NCBI RefSeq assembly: GCF_025677645.1
Contig: NZ_CP106879.1
Span: 2,418,001-2,482,000 of the forward strand
DNA: 64,000 nt
Direction: 5' to 3'
Origin: Curtobacterium poinsettiae
Lineage (GTDB): Bacteria > Actinomycetota > Actinomycetes > Actinomycetales > Microbacteriaceae
Below, in pieces: positions 1 through 8,234 of this stretch. The notes under the pieces were generated by a model, which did not search any database, was not told where the DNA came from, and worked only from the letters and a program-made list of their open reading frames with translations. Both the position numbers and the translations under genes were made by a program. Positions within the stretch are counted from its first letter, which is position 1; every line of letters starts with the position of its first letter.

Positions 1-377
1 ACGACACCGTGGTGGTCTTCGACAAGGTGCGTGAGAACACCGCGCAGGAATCGATCCGGACGTTCAAGCAGTCGGTCAACCTCGCGGTGAACCAGACCCT
101 CGTCCGATCGATCAACACCTCGGTCGTGGCACTGCTGCCGGTCGCGGCGATCCTCTTCATCGGGTCGTACGTGCTCGGCGCCGGTACCCTGCGCGACATC
201 TCGCTCGCGCTGTTCATCGGCATCATCGTCGGCACCTACTCGACGATCTTCATCGCGTCGCCGATGTACGCGCAGCTGCGCGAGAACGAGCCGAAGATCA
301 AGGAGTCGGACGCCAAGAAGACCGCGGCGGCCGAGAAGCGCCAGCGTGAGGTCGACGCGGCTGAGGCGAACGTCTGA
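1..377 (+). CDS. secF: Protein translocase subunit SecF, C-terminal part (5' end outside window)
   Basis: The reading frame is open from the first base, so only the last ~125 codons are present. SecF works with SecD beside SecYEG and uses the proton gradient to pull exported proteins across the membrane. The visible part begins in the DTVVVFDKVREN motif typical of SecF, continues with two hydrophobic segments (ALLPVAAILFIGSYVLGAG and the following ALFIGIIVGTYSTIFIASP) and ends in a charged, Lys/Glu-rich cytoplasmic tail. The stop overlaps the next start by one base (TGATG), so the rhodanese gene is probably translated from the same mRNA. The position just before rel agrees with the secD-secF-rel order common in actinobacteria. 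Confidence 0.93.
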   Translation, partial: DTVVVFDKVRENTAQESIRTFKQSVNLAVNQTLVRSINTSVVALLPVAAILFIGSYVLGAGTLRDISLALFIGIIVGTYSTIFIASPMYAQLRENEPKIKESDAKKTAAAEKRQREVDAAEANV

Positions 378-724
378 TGCCCATCGAGATCCAGGAGATC
401 GACGTCGCCGAGGCCCAGCGCCGCATCGAGGCCGGAGCCCGCCTGTTCGACGTCCGCGAGCAGGGGGAGTGGGACGAAGTCCACGCTCCCCAGGCCACGC
501 TCGTGCCGATGTCGGAGTTCGTGGACCGCTGGCAGGAGATCGACGGTGGCGACCAGCCGGCCATCGTCGTCTGCCACTCGGGCGGCCGTTCGTCGCGCAT
601 CGTCGCGGCGCTCGAGCAGTCGGGGGTCCCGGCAGTCAACCTCTCCGGCGGCATGCTCGCCTGGGAGCAGGCGGGGGCACCGGTGGAACGCGACGCCCAG
701 GGCGAACCGCGTCACGGGCACTGA
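377..724 (+). CDS. Single-domain rhodanese-like protein
   Basis: A 115-residue protein made of one rhodanese domain. It has the conserved LFDVREQGEWDEVHAP segment (about residues 23–38) and the active-site loop VVCHSGGRS with the catalytic cysteine at residue 66. Such proteins bind persulfide sulfur on that cysteine and act in sulfur transfer or redox tasks; the partner here is unknown. The start overlaps the secF stop by one base, so it is probably co-transcribed with secF. Its place between secF and rel is noteworthy, because other genomes often have apt there or nothing. The C-terminus (after about residue 105) is short, polar and probably disordered. Confidence 0.88.
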   Translation: MPIEIQEIDVAEAQRRIEAGARLFDVREQGEWDEVHAPQATLVPMSEFVDRWQEIDGGDQPAIVVCHSGGRSSRIVAALEQSGVPAVNLSGGMLAWEQAGAPVERDAQGEPRHGH

Positions 725-744
725 CCAGGGACGCGTAGTCTTGT

Positions 745-766
745 CGGATCGAGCTCGGATCGAGCT
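745..766 (+). repeat. Tandem 11-bp repeat in the rel leader
   Basis: CGGATCGAGCT occurs twice head to tail. It lies about 4 nt downstream of a possible -10 hexamer (TAGTCT, 736–741), so it would form the 5' end of the rel mRNA. The repeat is seen directly; any regulatory role is speculative. Confidence 0.5.
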
Positions 767-793
767 CTCGGACCGAGTCCTGGGAGGCGCATC

Positions 794-3118
794 ATGACGG
801 ACACCCGCGAAGAGCCGTCCGCGCCGAGCCGCCCGGGATCCGCCCCGCGGCCGTCGAGCCCGATCGGTCCGAACACCACCGGCAACCTCGGTTCCCTCCG
901 CTCGCTGCTGCCGCGCCTGTTCTCGCGTGCGCAGCCGGCCGGTGCCGTGGACACGTTGATCCGCACGGTCCGCTCGCACCACCCCAAGGCCGACGTGACG
1001 CTCATCGAGCGGGCGTACTCGGTCGCCGAGCGCGCGCACGACGGGCAGAAGCGCAAGTCCGGTGAGCCGTACATCACGCACCCCGTCGCGGTCGCGCAGA
1101 TCCTGGCCGACCTCGGCATCGGCACGATCACCATCGCGGCCGCGCTCCTGCACGACACCGTGGAGGACACCGACTACCAGCTCGACCAGCTGCGGGCCGA
1201 CTTCGGCGACGAGATCGCGATGCTCGTCGACGGCGTCACGAAGCTCGACAAGGTCAAGTACGGCGACAGCGCGCAGGCCGAGACCGTCCGCAAGATGGTC
1301 ATCGCCATGTCGAAGGACATCCGCGTCCTCGTCATCAAGCTCGCCGACCGCCTGCACAACGCCCGTACGTGGGGCTTCGTCGAGTCGACCTCCGCCACGC
1401 GCAAGGCGAAGGAGACGCTCGAGATCTACGCGCCGCTCGCACACCGGCTCGGCATCCAGATGATCAAGCTCGAGCTCGAGGACCTGTCGTTCGCGGTCCT
1501 GCACCCGAAGCTCTACGTCGAGATCGACAGCCTGGTCAAGGAACGCCAGCCGAAGCGCGAGCAGTTCGTCCAGAACGTCATCGGGACCCTGAAGAAGGAC
1601 CTGAAGGCCGCCAAGGTCCGTGGTGACGTCATGGGCCGGCCGAAGCAGTACTACTCGATCTACCAGAAGATGATCGTGCGGGGTCGTGAGTTCGACGAGA
1701 TCTACGACCTCGTCGGCATCCGCGTGCTCGTGCCGACCGTGCGCGACTGCTACGCCATGCTCGGATCGGTGCACGCCCGGTGGACCCCGCTGCCCGGTCG
1801 CTTCAAGGACTACATCGCGACCCCCAAGTTCAACCTGTACCAGTCGCTGCACACCACGGTGCTCGGACCGCAGGGTCGCGCGGTCGAGATCCAGATCCGC
1901 ACGCACGAGATGCACCAGCGCGCCGAGTTCGGTGTCGCCGCCCACTGGAAGTACAAACAGCGCGCTGCCGGCCGTGACGCCGGCACCTCGTCGACCACGG
2001 ACGACCAGGACATGGCGTGGCTCGCCCACATCACCGACTGGCAGGCCGAGACCAGCGACCCTGGTGAGTTCCTGGACTCGCTGCGCTACGAGATCGGAGC
2101 CAAGGAGACCTACGTCTTCACGCCGCAGGGCAAGGTCATCGGTCTCCCCGCCGGAGCCACCCCGGTCGACTTCGCCTACGCGGTGCACACCGAGATCGGC
2201 CACCGCACCATGGGTGCGAAGGTCAACGGCCGCCTCGTCCCGCTCGAGAGCCAGCTGTCGAGCGGCGACGTCGTCGAGATCTTCACGTCGAAGAACCCCG
2301 ACTCCGGCCCCTCGCAGGACTGGCTGCAGTTCGTCCGCAGCCCCCGCGCGCGCAACAAGATCAAGCAGTGGTTCACCAAGGAGCGCCGCGAAGAAGCGAT
2401 CGAGCAGGGTCGCGACGCCATCGCCCGGGCCATGCGCAAGCAGAACCTACCGCTCCAGCGCATCATGAGCCAGGACAGCATCGCCGAGGTCGCCTCGTCG
2501 ATGCGGTACGAGGACGTCTCCGCCCTGTACGCCGCCATCGGCGAAGGACACGTCTCGACCCAGTCGGTGATCGAGAAGGTCCTCGGCAACGTCCAGACCG
2601 AAACCGAGACGGACGAACCGGAACTCGCGTTCCCGCGCCAGGTCACCAGTCGACAGCTGCGCACGAGTGACAGCGGCGTGCTGGTCCGCGGTGCGCCCGA
2701 CATCCTCGTCAAGCTCGCGAAGTGCTGCACGCCGGTACCGGGCGACCAGATCGTGGGCTTCATCACCCGCGGCCAGGGCGTCTCGGTGCACCAATCGTCG
2801 TGCACCAACGTGAAGTCGCTCATGAACGAACCCGACCGGATGATCGAGGTCGAGTGGGCCCCGTCGTCGAAGTCGGTGTTCCTGGTGCAGATCCAGATCG
2901 AGGCGCTCGATCGGTCGGGCCTGCTCAGCGACGTCACCCGGGTGCTGACCGACCACCACGTGAACATCCTGTCCGCGACGGTGTCGACCTCGTCCGACCG
3001 TCTCGCGCTCAGCCGGTTCGTGTTCGAGATGGGCGACACCATCCACCTCGACCGTGTGCTCAACGCGGTGCGACGCATCGACGCCGTCTACGACGTCTAC
3101 CGCGTCAGCGCCGGCTAG
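794..3118 (+). CDS. rel: Bifunctional (p)ppGpp synthetase/hydrolase Rel
   Basis: A 774-residue long RelA/SpoT homologue that makes and degrades the alarmone (p)ppGpp during amino-acid starvation. Domains in order: a disordered N-terminus (1–50); the hydrolase HD domain with His96 and the His120-Asp121 pair (LLHDTVEDTDY); the synthetase domain (about 290–400, with RFKDYIATPKFNLYQSLHT and the EIQIRT strand); TGS (about 430–495); a zinc-finger/RIS region with LAKCCTPVPGD and the following HQSSC (about 640–670); and a C-terminal ACT domain (695–774). All catalytic motifs of both half-reactions look intact. The start is ATG with a GGGAGG ribosome binding site 6 nt upstream. A TAGTCT -10-like element at 736–741 and an exact tandem 11-mer (745–766) precede it. 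Confidence 0.97.
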   Translation: MTDTREEPSAPSRPGSAPRPSSPIGPNTTGNLGSLRSLLPRLFSRAQPAGAVDTLIRTVRSHHPKADVTLIERAYSVAERAHDGQKRKSGEPYITHPVAVAQILADLGIGTITIAAALLHDTVEDTDYQLDQLRADFGDEIAMLVDGVTKLDKVKYGDSAQAETVRKMVIAMSKDIRVLVIKLADRLHNARTWGFVESTSATRKAKETLEIYAPLAHRLGIQMIKLELEDLSFAVLHPKLYVEIDSLVKERQPKREQFVQNVIGTLKKDLKAAKVRGDVMGRPKQYYSIYQKMIVRGREFDEIYDLVGIRVLVPTVRDCYAMLGSVHARWTPLPGRFKDYIATPKFNLYQSLHTTVLGPQGRAVEIQIRTHEMHQRAEFGVAAHWKYKQRAAGRDAGTSSTTDDQDMAWLAHITDWQAETSDPGEFLDSLRYEIGAKETYVFTPQGKVIGLPAGATPVDFAYAVHTEIGHRTMGAKVNGRLVPLESQLSSGDVVEIFTSKNPDSGPSQDWLQFVRSPRARNKIKQWFTKERREEAIEQGRDAIARAMRKQNLPLQRIMSQDSIAEVASSMRYEDVSALYAAIGEGHVSTQSVIEKVLGNVQTETETDEPELAFPRQVTSRQLRTSDSGVLVRGAPDILVKLAKCCTPVPGDQIVGFITRGQGVSVHQSSCTNVKSLMNEPDRMIEVEWAPSSKSVFLVQIQIEALDRSGLLSDVTRVLTDHHVNILSATVSTSSDRLALSRFVFEMGDTIHLDRVLNAVRRIDAVYDVYRVSAG

Positions 3119-3150
3119 CGGCGGGGCCGCGCGCGGCCCGTCCGTCGACC

Positions 3151-3197
3151 GGTCACGCACCGTCGGCTGCGGCCCCGCCAACCGACGGTCCGCGACC
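3151..3197. repeat. 47-bp dispersed palindrome, copy 1
   Basis: An imperfect inverted repeat with arms GGTCACGCACCGTCGG and CCGACGGTCCGCGACC around a GC-rich 15-nt centre. It lies in the gene-free 325 bp between rel and the minus-strand AbiEi-like gene. Related copies lie at 3323, 10466, 10654 and 46826. About 35 bp of flank (GAGCGGGGTGT...GACC type) is shared as well, so the repeated unit is longer than the palindrome. Confidence 0.75.
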
Positions 3198-3322
3198 ACT
3201 CGGCGAACGCGAGCGGGGTGTCCTGGCCGCCCCCACGCGCCCGGCCGGAGGCCCGTGGCAGCCCCGACCCGCGCCTCCCGCCCGTCGACCGGTCACGACC
3301 CGTCGCACGGGAACCGTCGACC

Positions 3323-3369
3323 GGTCACGAACCGTCGGCCGCGGCCCCGCCAACCGACAGTTTGTGACC
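3323..3369. repeat. 47-bp dispersed palindrome, copy 2
   Basis: The best-formed copy: arms GGTCACGAACCGTCGG and CCGACAGTTTGTGACC pair at nearly every position. The flank that follows (GAACGTGAGCGGGGTGTT then GTGACCACC) matches copy 1 and, in reverse, copy 5. Apart from copies 1 and 2, the 3119–3443 interval shows no gene; it also holds a weak half-copy of the GGAGGC hairpin family near 3245–3280. Confidence 0.78.
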
Positions 3370-3443
3370 GTCCGGCGAACGTGAGCGGGGTGTTGTGACC
3401 ACCCGCGCCCCCAACCCCCAGCCCGCAACCCCCGACCACCGCA

Positions 3444-4025
3444 CTACCGGACCGCACCCCCAGCCGCGTCCTGCAGCCCCTGCAGGCCCCGCAACCGCCG
3501 CTCGGCCTGCCGCACCATCGGGATCGTCCCGAGGGACCGCAGGCGCGTCTGCAGCTCAGCAGCGGTGACTGCCCCGATCGCGAGCAGCCCGTGCACGGCC
3601 ATCGCCTCGGCCACCCCGAACGCACCAGCCGAGGGGCCCGGCGTCCGGAGCAGGTCGACCGCGGTCCGCGCCGGCAGCGTGACCCGCAGCCGCGAGAGCT
3701 CGGCGGTGTCGGCGACGTCGATCCGCACCTCCCGCAGGCGGACGTCCGGACCGACGTGCACGCGGACCTGCGGCGGGATGCAAGCCTCGAGCGGCGCCGA
3801 CGGCCGGGACACCGCACCCCAGATCCACGCGGCGGTCAGGCTGCAGGCGATCAGGCGCGCGTCCCGCAGGACCCAGGCGGCAGCGGCGGCACGCAACGAC
3901 GGCGTCTGCGGTTCGGCAGGGGAGGCCCAGCAGGGACCGACGGCGACCAGTTCGCCGGCCAGGACGGCCGCACGCAGCTCGGGTTCCGGCCAGTCGTCAC
4001 TGGTCAGGAGTCGCGGGCGGGGCAC
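3444..4025 (-). CDS. Orphan AbiEi-like (type IV antitoxin-type) protein, function unknown
   Basis: A protein of about 193 residues resembling the winged-helix/AbiEi-type proteins common in actinobacteria. The recognisable stretch is CSLTAAWIWGAV (a position where relatives have 'SHxTAAxLWG'), followed by a beta-rich region with a hydrophobic stretch and VTLPARTAVDLLRTPG (relatives have 'TxxxRTxVDLxR'). In that family the N-terminal wing is an antitoxin/DNA-binding module. No AbiEii nucleotidyltransferase toxin lies beside it, and I see no DUF559 nuclease tail, so any toxin–antitoxin role is unproven. The start is uncertain: GTG at 4025 has AGGA 7 nt upstream, while GTG at 4031 or 4079 is also open. 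It is flanked by repeats on both sides. Confidence 0.5.
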   Translation of the reverse strand: MPRPRLLTSDDWPEPELRAAVLAGELVAVGPCWASPAEPQTPSLRAAAAAWVLRDARLIACSLTAAWIWGAVSRPSAPLEACIPPQVRVHVGPDVRLREVRIDVADTAELSRLRVTLPARTAVDLLRTPGPSAGAFGVAEAMAVHGLLAIGAVTAAELQTRLRSLGTIPMVRQAERRLRGLQGLQDAAGGAVR

Positions 4026-4083
4026 CCGCACATCCTGCCCGACCTGCGGACGCGGCCGACAGGCCTGTGGACAAGCCACGGAC

Positions 4084-4126
4084 CGGCCGGGAGGCGCGTG
4101 GCAGCCCGCACCGCGCCTCCCGGCCG
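4084..4126. terminator. Hairpin of the GGGAGGCGCG family, downstream of the ROK kinase
   Basis: Arms CGGCCGGGAGGCGCG and CGCGCCTCCCGGCCG pair perfectly over 15 bp with a 13-nt loop. It lies 95 bp beyond the stop of the minus-strand ROK gene and just upstream of the AbiEi-like gene. It has no U-tract, so an intrinsic-terminator role is inferred from stem strength and position. Confidence 0.55.
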
Positions 4127-4220
4127 TCGTCGGTCATGTCCAGGGCGTGAGCCGCGTCGACGACGCGACCACCCGCCGGCCGCGCGCCGGACCGGGCCCG
4201 GCCGGGAGCGACGCGCGCGC

Positions 4221-5174
4221 TCAGCGCAGGACGTCGGCGCGGTGCACGAGCGCCGCCGCACCGATGAGCGGACCGTCCTGGGACAACCCCGTCGGCACGA
4301 TCTGCACCTTCGTCACGAACCCGAACTCGACGCGCTCCGCCACGGCCTGCCGGGCGTACTCGAACAGGTCCGGCGTGACGTGCGAGAACCCGCCGCCGAT
4401 GGCGACGATCTCGAGGTCGACCAGGCTCGTGGCGGCGGCGATGGCCTGCCCGAGGGCACGGCCGCTCCGCTTGACCGCGGCGACGGCGATCTCGTCGCCG
4501 GCGGCGTACGCGGCCGAGAGCTCCTCGCCGGTCGTGCCGGCGAAGCCCTGACGACGTGCCCAGGCCACGGTCTTCGGGCCGCTGGCGATCGCCTCGAGGC
4601 AACCGGTGCCCCCGCAGGCGCAGGGGTCGTCGTAGCCGCCGCACTCGACGTGGCCGATGTGTCCGGCGTTGCCCGTCGGTCCGCTGACGGTGCGACCGTG
4701 CAGGATGAGCCCGCCGCCGACACCGGTGGACACGATCATGCCCATGACGTGGTCCGAGCCCTGGGCCGCGCCGACCCAGTGCTCGGCGAGGGTGATCGCC
4801 AGGCCGTCCATGCGGAGCGTCACCGGGACGCCGCCGGGCACGAGCGCCGCGATCCGGTCGCGCAGCGGGTGGCCGCGCCAGACCGGCATGTTGAGCGGGG
4901 AGACGAGGCCGTGCTCCTCGTCGACGGGCCCGGCGGAACCGATGCCCACGCCGACGAGCGTCGCGTCGGCCGGCAGCGCGCCGAGCGCGGCCGTGACGAC
5001 CTCGTCGACGGCGGCCTGCAGCTCGTCGGAGGTGCGCTGCGGCCCGGTGGGGCTGCGGAACCGGGTCGCCGGGAGCACGACGCCCTGGTCGGTGACGAGC
5101 GCGGCCTCGACCTTCGTGCCGCCGAGGTCGACGGCCAGGGCGAGGGCGGGGGACTGGGGTGCGGTGCTGGACAT
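4221..5174 (-). CDS. ROK-family sugar kinase (glucokinase-like)
   Basis: A 317-residue ROK protein, probably phosphorylating glucose or a related sugar with ATP. The N-terminal phosphate-binding motif LAVDLGGTKVEAALV, the second phosphate loop IVSTGVGGGLI and the ROK zinc site CACGGTGCLE (preceded by GHIGHVECGG) are all present. There is no N-terminal winged helix, so this is an enzyme rather than a ROK repressor. The ATG at 5174 is chosen because GGAG lies 6 nt upstream; longer in-frame versions lack such a site. It follows deoC in the same direction with a 171-bp gap, so co-transcription is possible. Substrate specificity cannot be read from the sequence. Confidence 0.88.
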   Translation of the reverse strand: MSSTAPQSPALALAVDLGGTKVEAALVTDQGVVLPATRFRSPTGPQRTSDELQAAVDEVVTAALGALPADATLVGVGIGSAGPVDEEHGLVSPLNMPVWRGHPLRDRIAALVPGGVPVTLRMDGLAITLAEHWVGAAQGSDHVMGMIVSTGVGGGLILHGRTVSGPTGNAGHIGHVECGGYDDPCACGGTGCLEAIASGPKTVAWARRQGFAGTTGEELSAAYAAGDEIAVAAVKRSGRALGQAIAAATSLVDLEIVAIGGGFSHVTPDLFEYARQAVAERVEFGFVTKVQIVPTGLSQDGPLIGAAALVHRADVLR

Positions 5175-5345
5175 GCGCGCTCCGATGCGGCGGTCTGGAG
5201 GCACGGTGCGGGTCGCCGACGCGTCGTCGCGTCCGGTGGGCACCGGCCTGGTCGTGGTGGGTCGTGCTGGGTGGGGTGGGTCAGGTGGGCTGGACGCGCC
5301 GGGTCAGCTCGGTCCGCTCAGCTCGGTCGGCCCAGCCCGGTCCGT

Positions 5346-6077
5346 TCAGTAGGACGTCGTGTCGTCGCCGAGCGCCGAGGCGGCACCCGTCTCGGCGCGG
5401 TGCGCGACCTCGTCGAGGATGCGGGCGGATGCGCTCGTGCCGATGCGGTCGGCACCCGCCTCGACCATCTCGAGCAGGGTGTCGAGCCCGCGGACGCCGC
5501 CGGACGCCTTCACGCCGGTGTCGGCACCGACCGTGCGGCGCATGAGGGCGATGTGCTCGGCCGTCGCGCCGCCGCCGGCGAACCCGGTCGAGGTCTTCAC
5601 GAAGGCGGCCCCGGCGGTCTGTGCCGCACGCGACGCCGCGACGATCTCGTCGTCGGTCAGGAACGCGGTCTCGAGGATCACCTTGACGACGGTGTCGCCG
5701 GCGGCGTCGACGACCGCGCGGACGTCCTGCTCGACGCGCTGCCAGTCACCCGACTTCGCGGCACCGATGTTCTGCACCATGTCGAGCTCGAACGCGCCGT
5801 CGGCCAGGGCCTGCAGCGACTCGGCGACCTTCGCGGCGGTGGACGTGGTGCCGTGCGGGAAGCCGATCACGGTGCCGACGCCGACGCCGGTGCCCGTGAG
5901 ACGCTCGACGGCGTGGGCGACGTCGCTCGGACGGACGCAGACGCTGAAGACGCGGTGAGCGGCGGCTTCGTCGAGCTGGGCGTCGACGTCCGCGCGGGTG
6001 AGTTCGGGCTTCAGGATCGCGTGGTCGATGAGGCCGCGGACGGCATCGACGGTGACGGGGAAGGCTGCGTTGTCCAC
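5346..6077 (-). CDS. deoC: Deoxyribose-phosphate aldolase
   Basis: A 243-residue DeoC. It cleaves 2-deoxyribose 5-phosphate to acetaldehyde and glyceraldehyde 3-phosphate in deoxynucleoside catabolism. The Schiff-base lysine lies in FVKTSTGF, the second active-site lysine in GVKASGG, and the first conserved segment is IDHAILKPELT (usual form 'IDHTLLKP'; here an Ala replaces Thr). The start is GTG. A TAGGCT hexamer on the minus strand (6089–6084) ends 6 nt before it and no Shine-Dalgarno sequence is visible, so the gene looks leaderless. It is transcribed divergently from the SDR gene at 6121 across only 43 bp. Confidence 0.95.
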   Translation of the reverse strand: MDNAAFPVTVDAVRGLIDHAILKPELTRADVDAQLDEAAAHRVFSVCVRPSDVAHAVERLTGTGVGVGTVIGFPHGTTSTAAKVAESLQALADGAFELDMVQNIGAAKSGDWQRVEQDVRAVVDAAGDTVVKVILETAFLTDDEIVAASRAAQTAGAAFVKTSTGFAGGGATAEHIALMRRTVGADTGVKASGGVRGLDTLLEMVEAGADRIGTSASARILDEVAHRAETGAASALGDDTTSY

Positions 6078-6083
6078 CCGGCA

Positions 6084-6113
6084 AGCCTACCCGTCAGGCG
6101 TGCCGCGTAGCGT
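6084..6113. promoter_or_regulatory. Back-to-back leaderless-type promoters (deoC and SDR–DUF2867 gene)
   Basis: TAGGCT on the minus strand (6089–6084) lies 6 nt before the deoC GTG, and TAGCGT on the plus strand (6108–6113) lies 7 nt before the ATG at 6121. Both fit the actinobacterial TANNNT -10 placed so that transcription begins at the start codon. No clear -35 elements are visible. Confidence 0.55.
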
Positions 6114-6120
6114 GCAGGGC

Positions 6121-7653
6121 ATGCAGGTCCTCGTCACCGGCGCCACCGGGTACATCGGTGGTCGTCTCGTCCCTCGTCTCCTCGAAGCCGGCCACTCCGT
6201 CCGGGTGTTCGTGCGCAACCCCCGGAAGCTCCAGGACGTCCCGTGGAGCAGCGACGTCGACGTCGCGGAGGGTGATCTCCAGGACGCCGACGCGGTGCGC
6301 GCCGCCGTCGACGGGATCGAGGCGGTCTACTACCTGGCCCACGCGATGGGGGCCGACGGCGACTTCGAGTCGGCCGAGCGCGAAGCCGCCGAGACCATGG
6401 CGAGCGAGGCGAACGCGGCTGGTGTCAGCCGGTTCGTCTACCTGGGCGGGCTCCACCCCGACGGCGAGCTGTCCAAGCACCTCCGCAGCCGCAAGGAGGT
6501 GGGCGAGATCCTCCTCGGCTCCGGCGTGCCGACGGTCGCGTACCAGGCGGGCGTCGTGATCGGCTCGGGCAGCACCTCGTTCGAGATGATCCGGCACCTG
6601 ACCGACGTCCTGCCGTGGATGCCCGCGCCGCGCTGGGTCCGCAACCACATCCAGCCGATCGCCGTGCGCGACGTCCTGTACTACCTGGTGGCCGCGCTCG
6701 ACGTCCCCGCCGACGTCAACCGCACCTTCGACATCGGCGGCCCCGACGTCCTGCGGTACGGCCAGATGCTGAACGGCTACGCGGTCGAGGCGAAGCTGCC
6801 CCAGCGCCCGATCACGGTCCTGCCGGTGCTCACCCCGCGTCTCGCCGCGCACTGGTTCAACGCCGTCACCCCGATCCCGCGCAAGCTCGCGACGCCGATC
6901 ATCGAGTCGCTGCAGTTCGAGTGCGTGCAGCGCGAGCACGACATCGACGACGTCGTGCCGCAGCCCGAGGGCGGGCTCACCTCGTACCGGCGGGCCGTCC
7001 GTCTGGCGCTCAACAAGATGCGGTCCGGTCAGGTCGAGACGAGCTGGCGCAGCGCGACGCTCTCGAGCGCCTCGGCCGACCCGATGCCGAACGACCCCGA
7101 CTGGGCCGGGCACACGGTCTACGTCGACGACCGGAAGCGGCACTCCAGTGCGTCCGCCGAGGACGTCTGGCGCGTCGTCGAGTCGATCGGCGGCGAGAAC
7201 GGCTGGTACTCGTTCCCGCTCGCCTGGGTGGCCCGTGGCTGGATGGACAAGATCGCCGGCGGTGTGGGGCTGAACCGCGGTCGTCGTGACCAGCAGCGCC
7301 TCGAGCAGGGCGACGCGCTCGACTGGTGGCGCGTCGAACGCCTGGAGCGCGGCCGCTACCTGCGGCTCCGCGCCGAGTTCAAGTCGCCCGGCCGTGCGTG
7401 GCTCGAGATGACCGTCACGCCGAACCCCGACGGTGGCAGTGACTACCACCAGCGGGCGATCTACTTCCCGCAGGGGCTCGCCGGGCGGCTGTACTGGTAC
7501 GGCATCCTGCCGTTCCACGGCATCATCTTCCCCGGTATGGTCGAGCGCATCACCGCCGCCGCCGAGCGGGAGTCCGACCACACCGAATCCACGCAGCGCA
7601 ACCGGACGCAGCAGACCGGGACCCCTGAGCCGGCGCACGAGGAGGCAGCATGA
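6121..7653 (+). CDS. SDR NAD(P)-binding protein fused to a DUF2867 domain
   Basis: A 510-residue two-domain protein. The N-terminal half (1–290) is an atypical SDR/epimerase-like Rossmann domain with MQVLVTGATGYIGGRLVPRL and the later YLGGLHP and GGPDVLRYGQM segments. The C-terminal part (about 330–490) matches the DUF2867 type: WRVVESIGGENGWYSFPLAW and WLEMTVTPNPDGGSDYHQRA. The last 25 residues are polar and probably disordered. This architecture is widespread in actinobacteria and its substrate is unknown. The ATG at 6121 begins the Rossmann motif directly, and TAGCGT ends 7 nt before it. The stop overlaps the next start (ATGA), so the two genes are translationally coupled. Confidence 0.85.
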   Translation: MQVLVTGATGYIGGRLVPRLLEAGHSVRVFVRNPRKLQDVPWSSDVDVAEGDLQDADAVRAAVDGIEAVYYLAHAMGADGDFESAEREAAETMASEANAAGVSRFVYLGGLHPDGELSKHLRSRKEVGEILLGSGVPTVAYQAGVVIGSGSTSFEMIRHLTDVLPWMPAPRWVRNHIQPIAVRDVLYYLVAALDVPADVNRTFDIGGPDVLRYGQMLNGYAVEAKLPQRPITVLPVLTPRLAAHWFNAVTPIPRKLATPIIESLQFECVQREHDIDDVVPQPEGGLTSYRRAVRLALNKMRSGQVETSWRSATLSSASADPMPNDPDWAGHTVYVDDRKRHSSASAEDVWRVVESIGGENGWYSFPLAWVARGWMDKIAGGVGLNRGRRDQQRLEQGDALDWWRVERLERGRYLRLRAEFKSPGRAWLEMTVTPNPDGGSDYHQRAIYFPQGLAGRLYWYGILPFHGIIFPGMVERITAAAERESDHTESTQRNRTQQTGTPEPAHEEAA

Positions 7654-8234
7654 CCGACGACCGCAGCCCCGTCCTCTTCCTGGGGGACAGCATCACCGAA
7701 CAGGGCGACTGGGACACGTGGCTCCCCGACGAGCACACGCTGAACCAGGGCATCGGTGGCGACACGACCGACGGCGTGCTGACGCGCCTCGACGCCGTCG
7801 TCGCCGAACAGCCCGAGGTGATCGTGCTGCTCATCGGCACGAACGACTTCGGCAACCACCGCGCCAGCGCCGAGCACGTGGTCCGCAACGTCGAGACCAT
7901 CCTCGTCACGCTCCGCCGCGAGCTGCCGGGCGTGCGCCTGCTGCTCGTGTCGATCCTGCCCAGGCAGGCCGAGTACGCCGCGAAGATCGAGCAGGCCAAC
8001 CGGCACCTCCGTCAGTTCGTCGCGACGTGTCACGCGCAGTACCTCGACGCCTGGCCAGCCCTGGCCGACGGCGACCACCTCGACGCCCGTTTCACCGAAG
8101 ACGGCCTGCACCTGACCGAAGAGGGCTACCGCGCGCTGGTCGGTGAACTGGTGCCGGCGCTCGAGCGTGTCCGTGACCTGCCGCCGATGTCGCGGTCGAT
8201 CCAGGCGATCGACCTCGACGGCTCCGCGGACTGA
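7650..8234 (+). CDS. SGNH/GDSL hydrolase (small esterase-like)
   Basis: A 194-residue SGNH hydrolase. Block I FLGDSIT holds the nucleophilic serine, block II the glycine in NQGIGGDTT, block III GTND the oxyanion asparagine, and block V DGLHLTEEGY the catalytic Asp and His. No signal peptide is present, so it acts in the cytoplasm, possibly as a thioesterase, lysophospholipase or carbohydrate deacetylase. The start overlaps the preceding gene by 4 bases and its stop overlaps the next ATG by one, so the three genes form a tight operon. Confidence 0.88.
   Translation: MTDDRSPVLFLGDSITEQGDWDTWLPDEHTLNQGIGGDTTDGVLTRLDAVVAEQPEVIVLLIGTNDFGNHRASAEHVVRNVETILVTLRRELPGVRLLLVSILPRQAEYAAKIEQANRHLRQFVATCHAQYLDAWPALADGDHLDARFTEDGLHLTEEGYRALVGELVPALERVRDLPPMSRSIQAIDLDGSAD

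Noticed and set aside
236-2203. A 655-codon minus-strand open frame opposite secF, the rhodanese gene and rel
   Set aside because: It lies entirely opposite genes with clear family motifs, has no recognisable domain, and its Arg/Asp/Val/Leu-rich composition is typical of shadow frames in GC-rich DNA.
3591-6110. An 839-codon plus-strand open frame opposite the AbiEi-like, ROK and deoC genes
   Set aside because: Opposite three supported genes, no start signal and no domain; a shadow frame.
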